From the NCBI GenBank assembly GCA_947034895.1, contig OX344765.1, forward strand, positions 44,397,001 through 44,461,000: a DNA stretch of 64,000 nt. The letters are read 5' to 3'. The translations under genes were made by a program, and so were the position numbers. The notes under the pieces are model-generated. The model was not told the DNA's origin. It saw only the letters and a program-made list of their open reading frames with translations, and made no database searches. This DNA is from Rhytidiadelphus loreus (taxonomy: Eukaryota; Streptophyta; Bryopsida; Hypnales; Hylocomiaceae). Below, in pieces: positions 12,546 to 23,425 of this stretch; position 1 is the first letter of the stretch; each line of letters begins with the position of its first letter.

Positions 12546-13737
12546 ATTGTTTTGTGTAGGTAATGCTAGTAATAGTTTAACAAAAATTTAGCTTAACAAC
12601 TAGAGAAAATGTTTTTGTATAATCTATCCATTTTATATGAGTGAAACCTTAGCCACAAGTCTAGCCATATATATATCTATGTTGCCATTAGCATGGGTTT
12701 TGATTTTTTAAATCCATTTACAATTGATTGGTGTTCTTTTGGGAGGGAGTGAAGTTCATTTCCAAGTTTTATTCTTTAATAATGAATTAAATTATGCATT
12801 AACAACAATTTGCCATTCTCTTGCATCTTTTCTTTCTAAAGCTTCTTGTAGTGTACTTGAGACTTGTAATGAGATAAATGCTACATACCTTGATATATCC
12901 TTTGGTGATAAGGATAAGGCCTTTTAAGTGGAGGCCTACCTTGAATTGATTTGATTAATGGTTTTGGTGGTTGAATTTTTCTTGAAGGTCAAGAAGAGCT
13001 TTGAGGAGGACTTTGGTTGTTAATATTGGAAGTTGTTTCTGGCTCTTCATGAGGTAAATTTTGTCCTTTGCTTTTTAATGAAAGTTGTGAAAATACTTCA
13101 TGTAAACCATGATGAGAAGGTGAATTATATGGACTTTGAATATTTATAATACTACTTTCGTTTGGTAAATCTTGATAAGTTGGTTGTATATTTTGTTGAT
13201 TTGGTTGTACATCTTGTTAATTTGGTTGTACATATGGTTGTTTATGTGGATGTAGGAATAATGGTAGATTATTGGAAATAGTAGGATTTTGAAATAGATT
13301 AAAATCTATTAATTCTTGTTTGTCTTTTTGTATATCAAGATTATCGTTAATATTAATATTTTCATTAAATAAAACATCTCTAAATATTAAAAAAATTGAT
13401 TAGAAGTATTCATAAGATAATAGGCTTTGGATTCTTTACTATAGCCAAGAAATATTGCTTCAATAGAAATTGAATCCAACTTTTGTCTTGCCTCTTTTGG
13501 AATTAAAACTTGTGCCTTACATCCAAAAATTTAAAGATAAGATAAGCTTGGTTGTTGTTCAAACCATAATTCAAAAGGTGTTTTATTTTTTGGAATAGCT
13601 TTTGTTGGACTTCTATTTTGAAGATAATTTGCAGTTATAATTGCCTTACTCCAAACTACTTTGGGAAGTTTAGCATGTGACAACATTGCTAAAATAGCCA
13701 CTACTAAGGTTCTATTTTTTCTCTCAGATTCACCATT

Positions 13738-14148
13738 TTATTGTAGTATATAAGTTGCTATAGATTTCTTTTTAATTCTTTTTTTGGAACAAAAATTATC
13801 AAATTCTTTAGAATTATATTCCCCTCCACAATCAAACCTTAATATTTTAATTTTATTATTTGTTTGTTTTTCTACAAAAAATCTATAATGTATAAATTTG
13901 TCAAAGGCTTCAGATTTTTGTCTCAATATGTAAACATAACAATATATGGATAAGTCATCTATGAATGTAATGAAATATTTGAAACCTGCATGTATCCTTA
14001 TTTGCATTAGACCACATATATTGGAATGTACAAGTCCTAATATTTCTTTACATCTATATAATCTTGTCTTAGGAAGTTTTTGTTTGTGTTGTTTTCCTTC
14101 AATACAATGTTTACAGAAAATTGTTTCTTGTGTAGTTGTGTAGAACAA
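13738..14148 (-). pseudogene. copia integrase fragment
   Basis: Contains the second half of the HHCC zinc finger (CKHCIEGKQ), the first catalytic block as HSNICG where the family has HxDICG (Asp to Asn), FIDDLS, and the second catalytic Asp in RFDCGGEY. The frame ends before the final Glu region. Inactive by sequence. Confidence 0.88.
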
Positions 14149-14231
14149 TTATCCATTCCTTTTGATATTGATTGAATTTGTTTTAGTCTCTTTTGATTTA
14201 TATGACCTAATCTAAGATGCCATCTCAGATG

Positions 14232-15483
14232 CTATAGCTCAATTTTATGTAAGTTTGTAGTGGTTGGTAGGGCAACTATTTTCTGATCAAGAATTATTGT
14301 ATTACCTATTTTATACAAGTCATTATGTAATTTGCATTTGGCAATTACATGTCCTAGTTTATTGAACAATGTCGAAGTCCCTGACTTTATTCTAATTTCT
14401 CCCCCAGCTTTATCTAATTGTTTGGCTGAAAATAAATTCTTTGCAAGTCCAAGGATGTAAAGTACATCAGGTATGATTCGCTCCATACCATTTAAAAGTA
14501 TTATTGTCACATCACCTTGCCCTTGAATTTTATAAGATGTGTCATCTCCTAGGTAAACAACTTGTTGATTTTCATATTGCTAGTAATTTCTAAAAGCATC
14601 CAAAATCTACATACCATGTGGAGATAGATTCCTCCTTTGTTGTCAAAGCAACCACATACAATGTATGAAGTTTGGTAACAATATTTGTTTGTTTGTTTCG
14701 TTACTTTTTCATTAGCTATTTGAATTCTACAATTCTTAATAACATGTCCTAGTTTTTTACAATACAAGCACTTTTTGATAGTGTTAAAATCCTTTTTCTC
14801 ATAAGGTTTAAAGCTATCTTCAGCATTTGGATTTGAGAACTTCTTTAAGTTCTTATTAAAATAAAGCTTTTTGCCATTGTTTGAAAATTTCTTTCCTACG
14901 TAGAGAGTTGATATACTTTCTAATATAGAACCCATGTCTTTCATTAAAGTTTCTTCTTGTATCAAATCAGTAATTAACATTTGGAGTGTGATTCCTTATT
15001 GTCTCCGGTAGGAACGAATGAAGGTGGTGTAACTTGGAGGCAAGCTTCTCATTAATGTAAGAATTACCTCATCATCTTGAATAATTAATCCTACTGATAG
15101 TAGTTGTTAGAGACATGATTTAAATTTATAAACATGTTTATAATACTCTCATTTTCTTTCATTTTGAGAGTATGTAACATATCTTTGAGATGCATTTTTA
15201 TAATTACATCTTGTGATTCAAATACACTTGTTAATGTTGCCTATGCTTCATGTGCTATAGAATAGGATTGTACATGTGGCACTATATGATTCTCAAGGCA
15301 GTTAGTGATAATGGTTAAAGCAATGACATTTTTATCCACCAAGTTGTTTACACTTCCTACTTTTTGGCATATAAAGCTTGATGGGTTCTATGAGCTATCT
15401 GAGCTGTAGGTTGGCTCCACTAGTAATGGTTCTTCACCATTTACTATTAACCATAAATTTTTTGCTTTAAATGTTAACGTCAT
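14232..15483 (-). pseudogene. copia gag, protease and pre-integrase remnant
   Basis: Gag is partly readable from about 15483. The frame 14549-14980 carries a CCHC zinc knuckle, CLYCKKLGHVIKNC. Shortly downstream, in another frame, TWYVDFG replaces the expected protease D-S-G. The frame 14232-14510 has the pre-integrase block VLYILGLAKNLFSAKQL typical of copia polyproteins. Confidence 0.85.
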
Positions 15484-17505
15484 TCTATATTTCTATATAT
15501 TGAAATATGATTCATCAAATTTGCTTATATGACTTCAGTCTATTTTTGTGTCATTTTGAATGTTATTATATTACAAAATGATTGTTAATTTCATGATATA
15601 ATACTTCAATTTCAAATTTGAGAGTTTCACTTGCACTTTTAACTCCATAGACTTGGAGAGTTATTTTGGGAGACAACTCTTTCGATGATATATTTTTAGA
15701 GCTTTTGCTAAAAGTTGCAAGCAAACTTTATTGAAGTTTTTAATCTCCATGTGCAGGATCAATGAAGCCTACATGTGTTGAATTTTTTAATAAAGAATTT
15801 AGAACCATGCTTAAAGTATCTAACATAATTAAGGTTAGATAAGGTTGATTGTGAAAAGGCAACATGACCACAACCAAGTCTCATTATTTATCTCTCAACA
15901 ATATATCCCTTATAGTTCTTTGCCTTTTAGTAGAACTATTGATTTTTAGTGTGATGGTTAAAATGAAATAATCAAAAACAAAGATATAAAAATAAATAAA
16001 ACCCTCATGCAAAAGTGAAAAGGAATAACAATGATAATCAATACATCAGCCTATACAATACACATACAATATCAAAAAATTTAATTAAGTATAAGTAAGC
16101 CTAGTACTATTGTGATACAATTGTTGCCAATACTTGAAAAAAAGAATCTTAAGCACAAAGAAATCAATAAACCTATGCGAAGATCTTTCATTCTCTATTG
16201 TGAAGTATTCAAGTCCATTCATGTTGAGTTCTTTGTTAACACCTAACAAAAACTTATAGTAGAATACACAATTTGTTCATACCAAATATGCAAAACCAAC
16301 CTCTTTTAGTAATAATCACATGAGTAGTGCAACAATTTCCTATTAGAGATTGATTGCCACTGAATTCACAAGATTATGAAGATTTTCAAAAGAAAAAGAA
16401 GACGAGGAATTGAAATGAAGGCATTTAGTCACACAAACTTATTAATATGAAAAATGCAATAAACTACAATACCACACTAAATTAATACCAAGAGAGATAA
16501 ACTGCAACACTACGGCAAAATGAGAAGTAAGATGAGCATGCAATGAAGCAACAACAAGGAAGGAGAGAAGGATTAGTGAGGGAGTATAGTGGTGAGGAAA
16601 CAGAGGAGTAACAACAAGAGGTGAGGGTGTGAGGCAATGACAACAATTGTCAGTTGGTTGATTTAAACCTACAATGGCTATTCTAATTCCTAAAAAATAG
16701 ATTTTGAATATGAGAACCAATTCTAACCGATTATATCCTCAGTCTAATCAGTTAGGACTTAGAAACCAACGAGAGTTTGTGTAGGGCAGTTAAAATCCTT
16801 TTGCTCTTAATAGAGAAAAGGTGAAAAAATATCATTTTTTTCATAAGTGGTTCATTTCCTATATTCTTAGTTTTTTGTTCAATTATATCCTACATTTAGG
16901 TCAATTTTGTAAATAATTAGGGAAAATTTGGAATATGTTTGAAATATGAAAAATTGTACAACTATTTTTGAAAATCTAAGAAAATTTCATTGTTGCTAAT
17001 CTTGAATATCCAAAAATTATTCTTCTTAAGAAAATTTAGAAAAAGAATACATTTACACATGAATTGAAAAATTCAATCCATTTCATCAAAGTGAATTCAA
17101 ATTTCAAGTTTAATCATCAATATATTTAACCATCATATCAAAACTTCATTTTCTTCAAACAACTCTTGTAAATCAAGATGATTCATCAATGATTTCACAA
17201 GAATTATCTAGGCATGAAATAAAGAAGAATTTGCATTTGACTCCATGGCTTTCCTTGGAATTCTTTGTCAAATGATCTAAACAAACTACACTTGCCCCAA
17301 CCCTTCACTATCATATCTTTTTGAGAACCTAAGCTTCTTCATGTCCTTAGTAGCCAAGTGTACAACTCCTTATGTAGTGTGCTTATCTAGAGATCAAGTT
17401 GAATATTAGAAACAGGATCCTCTATTTGTTTTTATATTGATGAGTCTGACCATCACTTGAAACAATTTGTAAAGCTACACTTCAAAGGTCTTTATAAAAT
17501 GATGT
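15484..17505. other. No gene recognised; 5' flank of copia element
   Basis: AT-rich. The 5' LTR and primer-binding site would be expected here but no sequence resembling the initiator-Met primer site was found. Nothing else recognised. Confidence 0.4.
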
Positions 17506-17943
17506 ATGCAAATTGTAATTTTGAGGTGCCATTTGTTGGTACAAAAAAAGCACAAATACATGGATATTCTCTCTTTATCTATGAAAGAAATGCTTTTGAT
17601 TTGTGCATGGACTGACAATCAATTAGTTAGATTATTTTTTTGGCTCTTTAGCAATGACATTTTGCCTACCAATGGGAGTAGAATGCACATGGGAAAAAAA
17701 TACTCAAAAGATATCAAAGTCGTTGGCATGGAAGACAAGCAACAAGTGTCTTCTTGTGTATCATCTGCATCTAATAGTACATTATTTCCTTTCAAAGTTA
17801 TTTTCACTAGCAAAATAGACCATTGTTTGTTCAAGTCTCCAAATACAATGCACATTCAATTTGTCAAATGCATTCAGATGCTAAATTATTTCAAACAAAT
17901 AAATAATGATTTGAAAATGATAAGGTACACAAATATTTTTTAA
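17506..17943 (+). pseudogene. pogo-type (DDE_1) transposase fragment, catalytic region
   Basis: A 145-codon frame. Residues about 60-110 read GSRMHMGKKYSKDIKVVGME, DKQQVSSCVSSASNSTL, FPFKVIFTSK, which follows the pattern of DDE_1 domains of the pogo/Fot branch of Tc1/mariner transposases (a G-S-K block, then D-K-R-Q-V-T and LLPFQ-IF). The usual N-x-D-Q/E-T catalytic block just upstream is degraded (SNDILPTNG). The N-terminal part of such a transposase is seen about 1.5 kb away on the other strand (19100-19875). Recognition is from memory of the family, so moderate confidence; it is surely not functional. Confidence 0.45.
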
Positions 17944-18654
17944 ATTAAAAAAGAGAACATATCTTACATATTTGACCAATGTAAACACCAAAGTTTGTAG
18001 CAATATCATATACTTTTTGGTTGTGTGCATGGTTGACTAAACCATTCTATATATTACAATGTTTTTTTCAACAAGACTTTTGCATTGCAAGCCACATTGT
18101 AGATAATTCACTACACCATTGTAGCTATAAATTTGAACATGCATTCTCAACTTGAATGCAAAGGAGATTACGTAATTATTTAGAAGGTCTCTTCTTTAAT
18201 TAAAGTGTTAAGAACTTTTAAAGTTGCAAATTGAATTCAGAAAACTCCATATAACACTTTATAAGAGTCTTTTTAATGTAGAGAATATTTTTGTTATTGT
18301 ATTAGTGACTCATTATGTATTGTAGTGTAGATTGAGGCACCTAGAAATTATATTTTTATTTGATATTGATCTTAAAATAGTAGTTATGAAATTTTAAAAG
18401 GGCTAAATTGAATAATATTTTGAAAATTCCATAGAAGAGTAAAAACAATGTATTTTAAAAAAAAAAAATCGAAATTCTAAATGTTACTAGATGTTGCACA
18501 TGGACTTCAAATCAACATTGAAGATTGGAACAATTTCGAACCATTGGCATTTCCCGTGGCATTTTCAAGATTTAGGGTACCAAGATGAGTGGATGATGTC
18601 ACTAGGCATTTTTGGTGAGACACGTTGTAAGTTTGTAAAAGGATCCTCTCCAAT
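17944..18654. other. AT-rich DNA, no gene recognised
   Basis: Short frames only; nothing recognised. Confidence 0.5.
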
Positions 18655-18975
18655 GCTTATCTTACACCACTATGTGTCTCCATTACATGTTTTTTTGCTA
18701 CTCTGGAGGGCTGTGAGTTCCCATCTAAAAATCCACCAAAACCCACCATTCATAAGCTGTGCTAACCTGGCCGAGAGACTGCCAGGTCACTTTTTTTGAA
18801 AAAAAGAAAAAAAAATTTAGCTTTGTTTTTAATTTTAAGGATTAAATTTTTTTTTTTTAAATTTTAAATTTGACACCAGCATTCGATGATACCAGGGGGA
18901 ATGTAGATGGGAACAGGCTTGAAACGGCCCTCCAGCCCCCCCGAATCTCATCTAATGTCTTCGGATTATTGTGTT
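18655..18975 (-). repeat. Dispersed repeat shared (inverted) with 62976-63284
   Basis: Both copies share, in reverse complement of each other, GTAGCAAAAAAACATGTAAT, the hairpin ACCTGGC/GCCAGGT region, an A/T-rich middle, GATGATACC/GATGAGACC and GAACAGGCTTGA with AACGGCC/TACGGCC. The copy here contains a stem of ACCTGGC and GCCAGGT around CGAGAGACT at 18765-18787, similar to the stem in the 9.1-kb element. Probably a non-autonomous transposon; ends not determined. Confidence 0.6.
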
Positions 18976-19099
18976 GTCTTTCTTTATACAAAGTTTTTCA
19001 AGCTAGTCGTACAATGATTTATATGGACATGGACTTCTGCCACATTTGGTCTACTCAACTATATACAAACCCTTTACCAAATACACATCTTTGAAGCCT

Positions 19100-19875
19100 A
19101 TAAGTTTTTCAAGACTCCCAATTTGATAGAAGCTTTCCATATGTTGTAGTTGTTCATTGATAGCTCTAGTGTAATTGTTTCTTCAAGAACCTTCATGTCC
19201 AATGCAATGATAATTTAAAGTTTCTTAGTAACTCAGGAGCATGAGTAGTAATGAAATCCAAAATGATTGGTTGCACAACATTCAAAGATTGGCTTGCATT
19301 TTTCAGTGCCAAAAGTTATTCACACAAATCTTATACCAAATCTGATCTAGATGCAAGTGGTGCATCATGGAGAGTTGATGTGGGGAGTTGATAAAGTGAA
19401 TTGCTTCTTTTTTTGAACATGTGGAACATATTTTGGCTTCAGTTTTCCATTTTTAGTAAACTAAGGGTACAAACTATTGCGAGCAAGTCTATCAAAGGGT
19501 CTTGAATTTATTTTAGGTTTCTTGTATAACAAAATGATGTCAAAAGTACATGAGATTAAATTGAATGAAAGTTCTAAATGGAAATTCTTCAAATGTCACA
19601 ATGAGCACATTCTTCAAATGTCACAATGAAAGAAACAATGAGCACATATTCGGACATAATTTGATGAATTTACAATTAATTTGATTCAAGCACTTATGAG
19701 CTAATTTCAAATATTGCAATGTTGCAAATAAGCTTTGATGTTTCTTTACCACCCCTTCAATTAAAGACCATTTTTCTTCATCAAACCAATTCACATAGGA
19801 ACCCCTCTTCTTTCCTGTAACTTGTTTAGAAGAAGATACTAGTGGTGGAAAACCAAATGTTGCACCAACTGACAT
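19100..19875 (-). pseudogene. pogo-type transposase fragment, N-terminal region
   Basis: Minus-strand frame 19621-19875 contains KKRGSYVNWFDEEKWSLIEG and VVKKHQSLFATLQYLKLAHK, a helix-turn-helix-like segment. Further downstream on the same strand, with stops between, come a block reading roughly PELLRNFKLSLHWT and RFLKKQLH at 19150-19240. This order (HTH, then APELL-x-NFKLSLSWT) fits the N-terminal half of DDE_1 transposases. It is broken by stops. The matching catalytic half is on the plus strand at 17506-17943, so an inversion or two separate copies must be assumed. Confidence 0.4.
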
Positions 19876-20949
19876 TGAAGAGTTTAGAAGAGTGAACTAA
19901 GGGAGAATTTTCCGAGACCTCCCTACTAATCTTTTAAGACAATTGAAAGCAAGAGAAGTTTAGAAGAGTGTCATTGGAAACTAGAGTAGATTCTTGTATG
20001 TGGAGGTTTTGAGCAATTTTTTGAAATTGGAAATTCCTTTCTTCTAGCTTCACTCATAGGTTTTAAAAACCTTGTTAGAGAAAATCGCTTGGTAGCCATT
20101 GCAACACTTGTGAAATTTGTGACAAATACACATCAAAATTGAATTAATCTTATTCAAATATCCTTACCTAACTTCTAAACGACCAAAAAGTCCAAATTAG
20201 GCCCATGTTTTTTCAATAGTTTAGAGTAGGTCCTATGCAAACTTCTTTCTATTCAAATTTATTCATTTTTTGACCAACACATGCAATGTTCTTCATTGAT
20301 TATGGTGATATGAAATCTGGTCTCATCTAAGTTATATTTCACACAATATGACAGCTTGAATTTGGGATTTTAAAATCATAAATCCTTAATCCATTAGGAA
20401 TTACCAAAATTGAACTATAAAAAGTTGCCAAACATCCACATAAAACATCTAAAATATGAAATGAAACACAATTACAAATCTTAGGTTGTGTCAATAAAAT
20501 GTACCTATAAAATTTTTGGTGTTGAATTCAATGCAAAGCTATTAGAACATTCAATTTATGACTCTTATAGTATGCCCTCAAGCTCCCTTTCATCTAATTC
20601 ATCACAATTAGAATTTTCTACAAACCTAAGAATCATTTTTAAACAAAAAAGAATTGGAAAGATTCTCTTTGATTTATAGACGTGAACTTCCTAGCCCTAT
20701 CCCTAATTGCATCTACAAACGATAAAGTTCAACAAGTTTGCAATGAATACTTACAATGCTTCTAAAAAATGCTAGCTCTCAACACACAGTTCACACATGA
20801 GCATACAATGTCCATACCTAAACTTCAAACACCCAATAGAAGCAAATTAGTTGAGCAATGTTTGCTTTAAGATTTAATCTAGAAATTGCTCATGCGTTGT
20901 GATGGAGAAGAAGAAGTGGAGCTACAAATTCAAGACAAGCAACTTTAAG
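19876..20949. other. AT-rich DNA, no gene recognised
   Basis: No frame with recognisable domains. Confidence 0.5.
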
Positions 20950-21145
20950 CATCAATGTGGAAGAGAGGCTTGAAAAAAAATTGTAGAGGAACAACAACAT
21001 TATTGTGGAGTGTTGAAAAATATGGAAGAGCAACTCCAAAAATAATTGAGGAGGAGCAAGCAACATTGTTGTGGAGGAGGGCATCAAAAAAAACATGGAG
21101 GAGAGGCTTCAAGAAATAATGAAGGAGCAGCAACATTGCAGAGGA
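20950..21145. repeat. Imperfect tandem repeat, three units of about 65-70 bp
   Basis: Units beginning near 20957, 21020 and 21091 share ATGGAAGAG..CTTC(G)AAAAA and GAGGAGCAACAACATT with variations. They give purine-rich, glutamate-like frames on one strand and Leu-rich frames on the other, which I regard as repeat artefacts and not genes. Confidence 0.55.
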
Positions 21146-21352
21146 AATAAATTAAGAAGGAGCAACTTCGAGAATTGGCAACTACAACAATGGCACCAAA
21201 ACATCATTGCAAAGAGGAGAGTAAAAAAAATTCATAGGACTGATGTGTTGAAAGCTAGGAAAATTAGTTCAAGGTGTCGAATTGTTGAAATCCCAAAATT
21301 AATTAAATTATTTTCAACACTGAAGTGCCGAATTTGACTTGAATGTGTAGTA

Positions 21353-21775
21353 AGGTAGTATGTTCTAAAAGCGCCAATCTTCTTCAAACCGCCCCTATTT
21401 TTAGGTGGAGAATGGACAAGAGAATGGAGATGGGGTGATCCTTAAACGAACCTTTGTAGCAATTGAATGCATTGAGGAAAAATTGTTTTTTCTACTGCAA
21501 GAGACAATCATTGTCTTTGATTTCTGCACATCTCTTTACAAGTTGCAAGTGGATGGATTTTGGGAGAGATATGGTCACAAATAGGTGCCTATGCCCTAAA
21601 CCTTTGAAAATTTATAAGTAATTCAAAAATGCTTGGAAAAATAGAGAACCACTTGTGTTAGGTTGCACATCTATTTTCCTCTCTCTGAAAAATGATTTAA
21701 AACTAATTTTGTCCACGTAAGCCTATGAAAAAGGCAAACCAATCCTTAAATGGTCACTTTTAGAGTATACTACCT
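21353..21775. mobile_element. TA-flanked inverted-repeat MITE
   Basis: Flanked by TA at 21351-21352 and 21776-21777. Left end AGGTAGTATGTTCTAAAAG; right end in reverse complement AGGTAGTATACTCTAAAAG: 17 of 19 bases identical. Internal 423 bp are non-coding. TA duplication points to the Tc1/mariner group. The right half has been tandemly duplicated (see next entry). Confidence 0.6.
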
Positions 21776-22162
21776 TAGTATGACTTAAAATATTGAAATT
21801 AAGACAATAATTTACAAATTTGACTCGGCTGGTTTTTACGCTAGCTATTGAAGTTGCAAGTGGATGGATTTTGGGAGAGATATGGTCACAAATAGGTGCC
21901 TATGCCCTGAACCTTTGAAAGTTTATAAGTAATTCAAAAATTCTTGGAAAAATAGAGAACCACTTGTGTTAGGTTCCACATCTATTTTCCTCTCTCTGAA
22001 AAATGATCTAAAACTAATTTTGTCCACGTAAGCCTATGAAAAAGGCAAACCAATCCTTAAATAGTCACTTTTAGAGTATACTACCTTAGTATGACTTAAA
22101 ATATTGAAATTAAGATGATAATTTACTGATTTCACTCGGATGGTTTTTACGCTAGCTATTGA
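21541..22162. repeat. 311-bp tandem duplication, recent
   Basis: 21541-21851 and 21852-22162 are nearly identical, with only scattered base differences (for example CCCTAAACC versus CCCTGAACC, GGTTGCAC versus GGTTCCAC). Both contain the right end of the preceding MITE plus flanking DNA ending GTTTTTACGCTAGCTATTGA. Confidence 0.9.
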
Positions 22163-22183
22163 ATCCCCCCCTCATATGTGATC

Positions 22184-22407
22184 GGGGTGGATTGACCCCC
22201 TTGCTCAGCCTTACCAAGTTACCAAGGGTGCATGTAAAAAAAAAGCCCCCTATTTTGGGCCGTTCTAGAATATACTCTTGACCTCAATTAACTAATTTGG
22301 GGTCTCTGGTCGCAAAAATGAATTAAAAATTTGCAAAAAAGTTCATGTGCGGAAAATAAATAATTCAAGGGGAAAACCGCTGGGCCGAGCGAGGGTCAAT
22401 CCACCCC
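22184..22407. mobile_element. GGTGAAYY-type MITE, copy 1
   Basis: Ends are GGGGTGGATTGACCCCCTTG and, in reverse complement, GGGGTGGATTGACCCTCG. The interior has the family marks AATTAACTAATTTGGGG and AATTTGCAAA. About 224 bp, non-coding. Confidence 0.6.
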
Positions 22408-22800
22408 GCCCCCTAGTACGTTGCCACAGGGTACGGTACTCTGAAACCTCCTCAGTCTCACTCACTGTCCGTCCCTCCGTCCGTCCCTTGGGATATTGAA
22501 CCTACGTCGTTAAGGATAGATAAAATATCCCTGCTGCTCCCCCATCCCCCTGACCATCCCAGGGCCACGTGCTGCAGCAGCGGGCAGCATGAAAAAGAAA
22601 AAACATTTTTATTTGCAGTGACTGCCCACTCCTGTATCTTCCAGATGATGGGCTGCCTGGCTTGGCCTTATCTTCCGTGCGTTGTACCCAACCTTCACGA
22701 GCTACCACCACAGCCCACGTGTGGGGACGTCCACAAGCCGTGCACGTGGCTCCACTGGCGGGTCACGTGTTCATGCCCCTATCCCCATCCCTCATAATAC
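22408..22800. promoter_or_regulatory. GC-rich stretch with four CACGTG boxes
   Basis: Palindromic CACGTG (G-box/E-box core bound by plant bZIP and bHLH factors) occurs at 22566-22571, 22716-22721, 22743-22748 and 22764-22769; three lie within 54 bases. A GTCCGTCCCTCC repeat lies upstream. The DNA is GC-rich against an AT-rich background. No gene could be recognised beside it; it could be a detached promoter, an LTR piece, or a repeat. Confidence 0.3.
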
Positions 22801-22902
22801 AAAAAAATACAGTATTGTATGTACTGTAGGGGGAGTTCATAAGCTTATTTACTAGTAGTACCCTCATTAAAAAAACACAATTCAAAAAAAAATTTAAAAC
22901 CC

Positions 22903-23222
22903 CACCATGGTAATATAACCCTGGAAGGGCGAGGTGGACAGACCGTCTGTCCCTGAGGCCAGGGAAACGCTAAATTTTTTTAATTTGCCACACGTGATCA
23001 AATTTGCAAATTTTGGATTCATATTTGCAATTAGGGGGCCCAAATGTAGCTCGGGGAGGTGTAGAAGACAAATTAATTAATCAATCGGAGGCCCCAAATG
23101 AGCTACGAGAGGTGTCAAAGATAAATTAATCAAGCTCAAAATAGGGGGTCTTTTTTTTCTTTTACATGCACCCTTGTAATGACTTCGAGGGGCCGAGCAA
23201 GGGGGCCAATTCACCCCAACCT
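22903..23222. mobile_element. GGTGAAYY-type MITE, copy 2
   Basis: Starts ACCATGGTAATATAACC then AAGGGCGAGGTGGACAGACC; ends GAGCAAGGGGGCCAATTCACC. Interior shares CACACGTGATCAAATTTGCA and GAGGTGTAGAAGACAAATTA with copies 3-5. A CACGTG at 22991-22996 is internal to the family. Confidence 0.6.
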
Positions 23223-23233
23223 CATAAGAAAAA

Positions 23234-23425
23234 ACACCATGGTAATCTAAAAGGGCAAGGTGAACCAACCACATTGCTCATCTGGGAAGTGCTGAAATGT
23301 TTTGTTTGCCATGCATGATAAAATTTGCATAAAATTTTTGAATTCATAATTGCAATCAAAGGCCCTAAAATAGCTAAGGAGGTGTAGAAGATAAACTAAT
23401 CAAGTACAAAATAGGGGGGTTGTTT
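23234..23425. mobile_element. GGTGAAYY-type MITE, copy 3, truncated
   Basis: Left end ACCATGGTAATCTAAAAGGG then AAGGTGAACCAACC; runs through GAGGTGTAGAAGATAAACTA and stops near a G run; no right inverted end was seen. Confidence 0.55.

Larger units (their letters stand above)
11318..15483 (-). pseudogene. Degenerate Ty1/copia retrotransposon gag-pol
   Basis: Read on the minus strand from 15483 to 11318, the blocks appear in the copia order: gag with a zinc knuckle, protease, pre-integrase region, integrase, reverse transcriptase, RNase H. They lie in different frames and are broken by stops and frameshifts, so no intact polyprotein remains. The order integrase before reverse transcriptase separates copia from gypsy. 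The likely gag start is near 15483 (MTLTFKAKNLW). Some motifs survive intact (YVDD) and others have decayed: protease DSG has become DFG and the first Asp of the integrase HxDICG motif is Asn. The LTRs, primer-binding site and target duplication were not identified, so the outer limits are unknown. Confidence 0.9.

Noticed and set aside
10147..15826. Short match AAAGTATCTAACA near 10133-10145 and 15814-15826 as possible LTR ends of the copia element.
   Set aside because: Only about 13 bases match and the sequence beyond does not, so the LTRs remain unidentified.
20890..21337. Leu/Phe-rich and Glu-rich frames on both strands.
   Set aside because: They come from an imperfect tandem repeat and do not resemble a known protein.
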